Shown: piece by piece, positions 60,260 through 64,000 of the stretch
How positions within the stretch are numbered: position 1 is the stretch's first letter
Layout of the letters: every line of letters starts with the position of its first letter
Source of the DNA: Lanius collurio
Lineage: Eukaryota > Chordata > Aves > Passeriformes > Laniidae
Assembly: GCA_020086605.1 (NCBI GenBank)
Contig: JACBWW010000016.1
Location: forward strand, 22,720,019-22,784,018
Reading direction: 5' to 3'
DNA length: 64,000 nt
The notes under the pieces: model-generated
Told to the model about the DNA's origin: nothing
What the model saw: only the letters and a program-made list of their open reading frames with translations
The model's database searches: none
Program-made: the position numbers and the translations under genes

Positions 60260-63200
60260 AATAACCGGGAGTATACCGAGGGAAAATTAAACCCGACAGG
60301 AAAAAGCCGGGTTGCGGATGGGTTTCTCTGAACTCGTCCTCCAAGGGGAGGGCACGGTGACGGCCTAATTTTAGACAGTGCCCTCGTATTGCTGTGGAAG
60401 TGCAGGTTAGTCGGGAGGGAAAAGAAGGGCCCGAGCCTTGGAGGCGAAAACTCTGTGCTGGCATGTTCCCCTCGGAGCAACAGATGGGAGCTGTCTGGTT
60501 CGCTGGAGCTGCTCTGTGCGAGCGGCGTTCCAGGGCAGAGCGCCGATAAAAGGGATTCGTTCTTACCTTGCCCCACACACACCCTTCTCTCGGGGTGGGG
60601 GGGATTTGGGAATGCTGACTGGCAGCTACCTCTGGAATAAAGTGCAGCAGGTATTTGAGGACAGACGGTGACAATAGGGGGTGGCACAGGGACTGCAGGG
60701 CTGTACTGCTGTGTTTGATTGCCGGCAGTGCAACAAGTGCTCTGTGTGCTTCCAACACGGAGCTGTTACCTGCTGTTCAGCTTTTTGTCAGTGTAGAACT
60801 TGCTCTGTCAGGTTCAGTCCCTTCTCACGATATGCTAAGCTGACAAACTTAGGTCCAGTTTTGAAAACACACTTTCAAATTCTCCAGTGCTATTTTTTCC
60901 TGGATATAATGACATAATTGCCAGTTACTGTATGGGAAGGAGCAGTGAAGCAAACAGAAACATCAGCAGCTGTGAAAGAAAAGTGAAGGTCCAGCTCCCT
61001 TCTTTGAAGTTGTTGGGGGTTTTTTCTTCTGCGTTTTTCCTGGTTTTCCCACCTGACCCTGTTTGGCCACACGGTGGGCACTGGTGTTAACTGGAAGGAT
61101 GGAAATGATACACGCAGTGTTTGTGTTAACACTCTGTGGCACAAAACACAAAGTTTAGAGTGGATGTGGGGGCTTGCTGTGTGCTGCTGGTGTCCTCGCA
61201 GCATCTCTCTGGGTTGCAGGTAACTCGGACTTCAGCTGCAGAAACAGTTCAGCCAAACAGCACTAAGTTACTGCACATACATAAGATCTCTGAAATTCAT
61301 GAGTGCAGTGAGCGCTCAAAGCAGTTGTTTAATCTTTTTAATCTTTACATACAAGATAAATAGAGACCAGTGACTGACTTTTCTGGCACCAGAGCCAAGG
61401 GGCATCAAGTGAAACTAGCAGGTTCGGAATAAACCAGAGAACTGTAGTTCAACTGTGGAACTCCCAGGCAAGGGTGGACTGAAGGATTTTAACGTGACTG
61501 GATGAATTCACAGAAGAGAAATCACCTAAGGTCTGTGAATCCCAGAACATTTACACCGGCTCTGGAAATCCCAGAGCTGCAAATGACTTGTGCCTGGGGG
61601 GCCATCCCTGGTTTCGTGTGCCTCCCTAAGGATTCACTCCTGGCTCTTGTCAGAGATGGGTATCTCGTGGGACCTGATGTGGCCGTCCTTGATGTGTTAC
61701 AATTCCCGGAGATAGCCCTAAATGATCTCTGTGTCACCCCGAAGTTTTTATGTTTATAAAGGGCAAGGAAGAAATTCTGCAGAAATGCAAGACTTGAATT
61801 CTAAGTCGTTTATTGTGTGGAGGTTTTTATTTTAAAATAAAATATTTTAAATAAAGCTAAAAATGGGGAGTGGTTTGTGGTACATAGGAAGCCATGCAAT
61901 TAATTTGCTGTATAGACAAATACTACTAATAAAATTTATTCTGATTAACTTTATGTATTTATTTGGTTAAGAGTTTAGTTGTTTTGTTTTATCTTTCAGG
62001 TTTTTCTTCTGCATGTTTCTTTTGTCCTAGAAAGCAAAGTTCACACTACGAGGAAAATGCTCAGTGTAGTTTAAACCACTCTTATTTATTACAGATTTGT
62101 ATAACCTGAAAAACTGCCTTTAGAACCCACTGATATCAATGCAAGGTTTTGATTAACTTCAGTGAGGGTTAGATTGGGCTGGAGGGATTAATTTAATTTA
62201 ATTCTTTTCCCCCTCCACCCATTTCAGTTCTGTACTTCCTTCCTCTTGCAGAGGCGGAGTTTCAGGAGTAGACATTCCAGTTTGCTGGAGACGTGTTGGA
62301 GCTGAGGCCCTGTAGCTGTGGGGGACACTCATTACGTTAATTGCTGCTCACGGGGGGTTATTTGGTCCAGACTGCAATAGGGCCAAGGTGCTCGTGAAGA
62401 GCAGGAAAGCTCTGAAATCAAAGACAAGAGCTCTTGGCTGCTCCCAGAGGATTTTCTGCCTAATATGGGACCTTAGGGAGGGTTTGGCTGAGATTTCAGT
62501 CCCAAGTTCAGCACCTGAGACCTTCAGAGTGGAGCAGATCCAGAAGTGGGACGCATGGATGGTGATCCTTTGTGGCCATTAGCCCAGGAGTTGGGAGTTC
62601 TGGTGGCTGTGCCCTGTGATTTATTAAACACCTATTAATTCGGGGCTTTTAGTCCCCCTTTCCTGACGTCCTTAAGAAAATATTCCTTTAGTAGGATGAA
62701 GGAACACTTCCTGACCCAGGTACAAACCATAGCCATTTACATGGCTCAATAAACAAACTTGTGGGTAGGAATTGCCAATCCTTGCCCTGTATTTCTGAGA
62801 GCCCAATGCGTTAGGCAGCAGTAATGCAGATTTTGATTTATAAACTTCTCTAATCAATCAATAGAAGCCTGAGTGAGGCAATCAGATAATCTGAATAATT
62901 AAATGGCTTTTCAGGGACAAATTAAAATTTCTTATACATACCACATCCATCTAAATTATATTTGGTGTCCAGGAACAAATGGGTTTGTTTTTTTGTTTCA
63001 CTCATGTATCTCAAATGCTTTTGGCTTATTTCAAAATCATTTGGGAAAAAAAAAAAAGGAAAGAAAAAAGGATAGATACCAGTTTCTGATTTTTTTATGT
63101 TGGAACCAGTGCTCGCAGAAAAAAACTTCTTTTTTCCCCATAGTTTTTCTTCTATTAGAGATATATATATATATTACATGTATATTAAATATTTAAACAT

Positions 63201-63454
63201 ATAATTTTCTTTTGGTATGTTAGACTATTTTGCTTTTTCTCATCCTCAGAGAAGTTTCCATAACATTTTTATTGTATAGAAAATTATTATAGAGATTGTT
63301 TGCCTTTTTTCGTTAAAAAAAGAACTTCATACTTTCAAAATGTGATATCCTTCTTTACCTCTTAAAGTGAATAAAACTGGGAATTACTGCATCTTCTCAC
63401 ACTGCTTTCCACTTGCCTAAGGAATTATTATAGACCACATTTCTCCAACTGGGG
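60260..63454. other. Region upstream of JUN
   Basis: No coding exon was recognised. Candidate plus-strand splice donors (GCAG|GTTAGT at about 60403 and GCAG|GTAACT at about 61219) could belong to a divergent non-coding transcript. An old CR1-like fragment lies at 61388-61720; the rest is AT-rich. Confidence 0.5.
61388..61720 (+). mobile_element. Ancient CR1-like LINE fragment
   Basis: Diverged landmarks of an older CR1 subfamily occur in order: catcaagtgaaactagcagg, ctgtggaactcccaggcaag, ggattttaacgtgactggat, gggacctgatgtggccgtcc. Matched by eye only. The 85-codon frame inside it is probably chance. Confidence 0.5.
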
Positions 63455-63837
63455 NNNNNNNNNNNNNNNNNNNNNNNNNNNNNNNNNNNNNNNNNNNNNN
63501 NNNNNNNNNNNNNNNNNNNNNNNNNNNNNNNNNNNNNNNNNNNNNNNNNNNNNNNNNNNNNNNNNNNNNNNNNNNNNNNNNNNNNNNNNNNNNNNNNNNN
63601 NNNNNNNNNNNNNNNNNNNNNNNNNNNNNNNNNNNNNNNNNNNNNNNNNNNNNNNNNNNNNNNNNNNNNNNNNNNNNNNNNNNNNNNNNNNNNNNNNNNN
63701 NNNNNNNNNNNNNNNNNNNNNNNNNNNNNNNNNNNNNNNNNNNNNNNNNNNNNNNNNNNNNNNNNNNNNNNNNNNNNNNNNNNNNNNNNNNNNNNNNNNN
63801 NNNNNNNNNNNNNNNNNNNNNNNNNNNNNNNNNNNNN
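63455..63837. other. Assembly gap (383 N)
   Basis: Run of unknown bases. The predicted frame across it on the minus strand has no meaning. Confidence 1.
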
Positions 63838-64000
63838 GTAGGTTAGAGAGACAAGATTGTGAATGATGGAGGTGGGGCAAAGTTAGGAAGCTTTGCAAGA
63901 CCTGTTGGGTTACCTCTGGGGCAGGACAGCAGTGCTGTAAACACACAGAACGGCTGCAGAAGTGAGGGAAGAACCACTAAAAACATTTTCCATTTTCCTA
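63838..64000. other. Short unique sequence after the gap
   Basis: 163 bases with no feature recognised. Confidence 0.5.

Larger units (their letters stand above)
59140..60260. promoter_or_regulatory. CpG island over the JUN promoter
   Basis: Very high G+C and CpG density with G and C homopolymers. It continues about 550 bases upstream of the outermost CRE-like site, far enough for a divergent start. The long frames on both strands (up to 343 codons at 59727-60758) follow from base composition. Confidence 0.8.

Noticed and set aside
59727..60758. 343-codon minus-strand frame upstream of JUN, with 190- and 207-codon frames on the other strand
   Set aside because: They overlap on both strands in a CpG island, with Arg/Pro/Gly/Ala composition and no family resemblance; stop codons are simply rare in such DNA.

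Overview
The window is bird nuclear DNA. It carries several 5'-truncated CR1 LINE copies with the 3' end typical of avian CR1, has short introns and few repeats, and contains orthologues of OMA1, TACSTD2, MYSM1 and JUN in the order and shared orientation known from human chromosome 1p32. I cannot name the species. A run of unknown bases (63455-63837) and a single N (40373) show it comes from a draft assembly.

All recognised genes lie on the minus strand, so transcription runs right to left. From left to right: (1) 1-6560, the 5' two thirds of OMA1, with coding exons at 2288-5565 and a CpG-rich promoter and non-coding first exon near 6361-6550; the C-terminal exons lie off the left edge. (2) 6.6-14.4 kb, intergenic, with two CR1 fragments. 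(3) 14596-15525, intronless TACSTD2. (4) 15.9-18.2 kb, intergenic. (5) 18.2-35.8 kb, complete MYSM1, rebuilt here as 20 coding exons that join in frame to 825 codons plus stop; its promoter is next to a 21-bp minisatellite and is flanked by CR1 copies. (6) 37626-39887, an intact single-exon frame of 753 codons encoding a CARD followed by about 16-18 ankyrin repeats, which I identify as CAIAP, an inflammasome adaptor described in fish and reported lost in placental mammals. (7) 40-57.5 kb, a gene-poor interval between CAIAP and JUN with simple repeats and possible conserved non-coding elements. (8) 57.6-59.7 kb, intronless JUN with a recognisable promoter (MEF2, two TRE/CRE-like sites, CCAAT, GC box). 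(9) 59.7-64 kb, the CpG-rich region upstream of JUN, an old CR1-like fragment and the sequence gap.

The genes do not form a pathway. They are a conserved syntenic block: a mitochondrial stress protease (OMA1), an epithelial surface glycoprotein (TACSTD2), a histone H2A deubiquitinase (MYSM1), an innate-immune adaptor (CAIAP) and an AP-1 transcription factor (JUN). The most notable item is CAIAP, sitting between MYSM1 and JUN exactly where placental mammals have no such gene.
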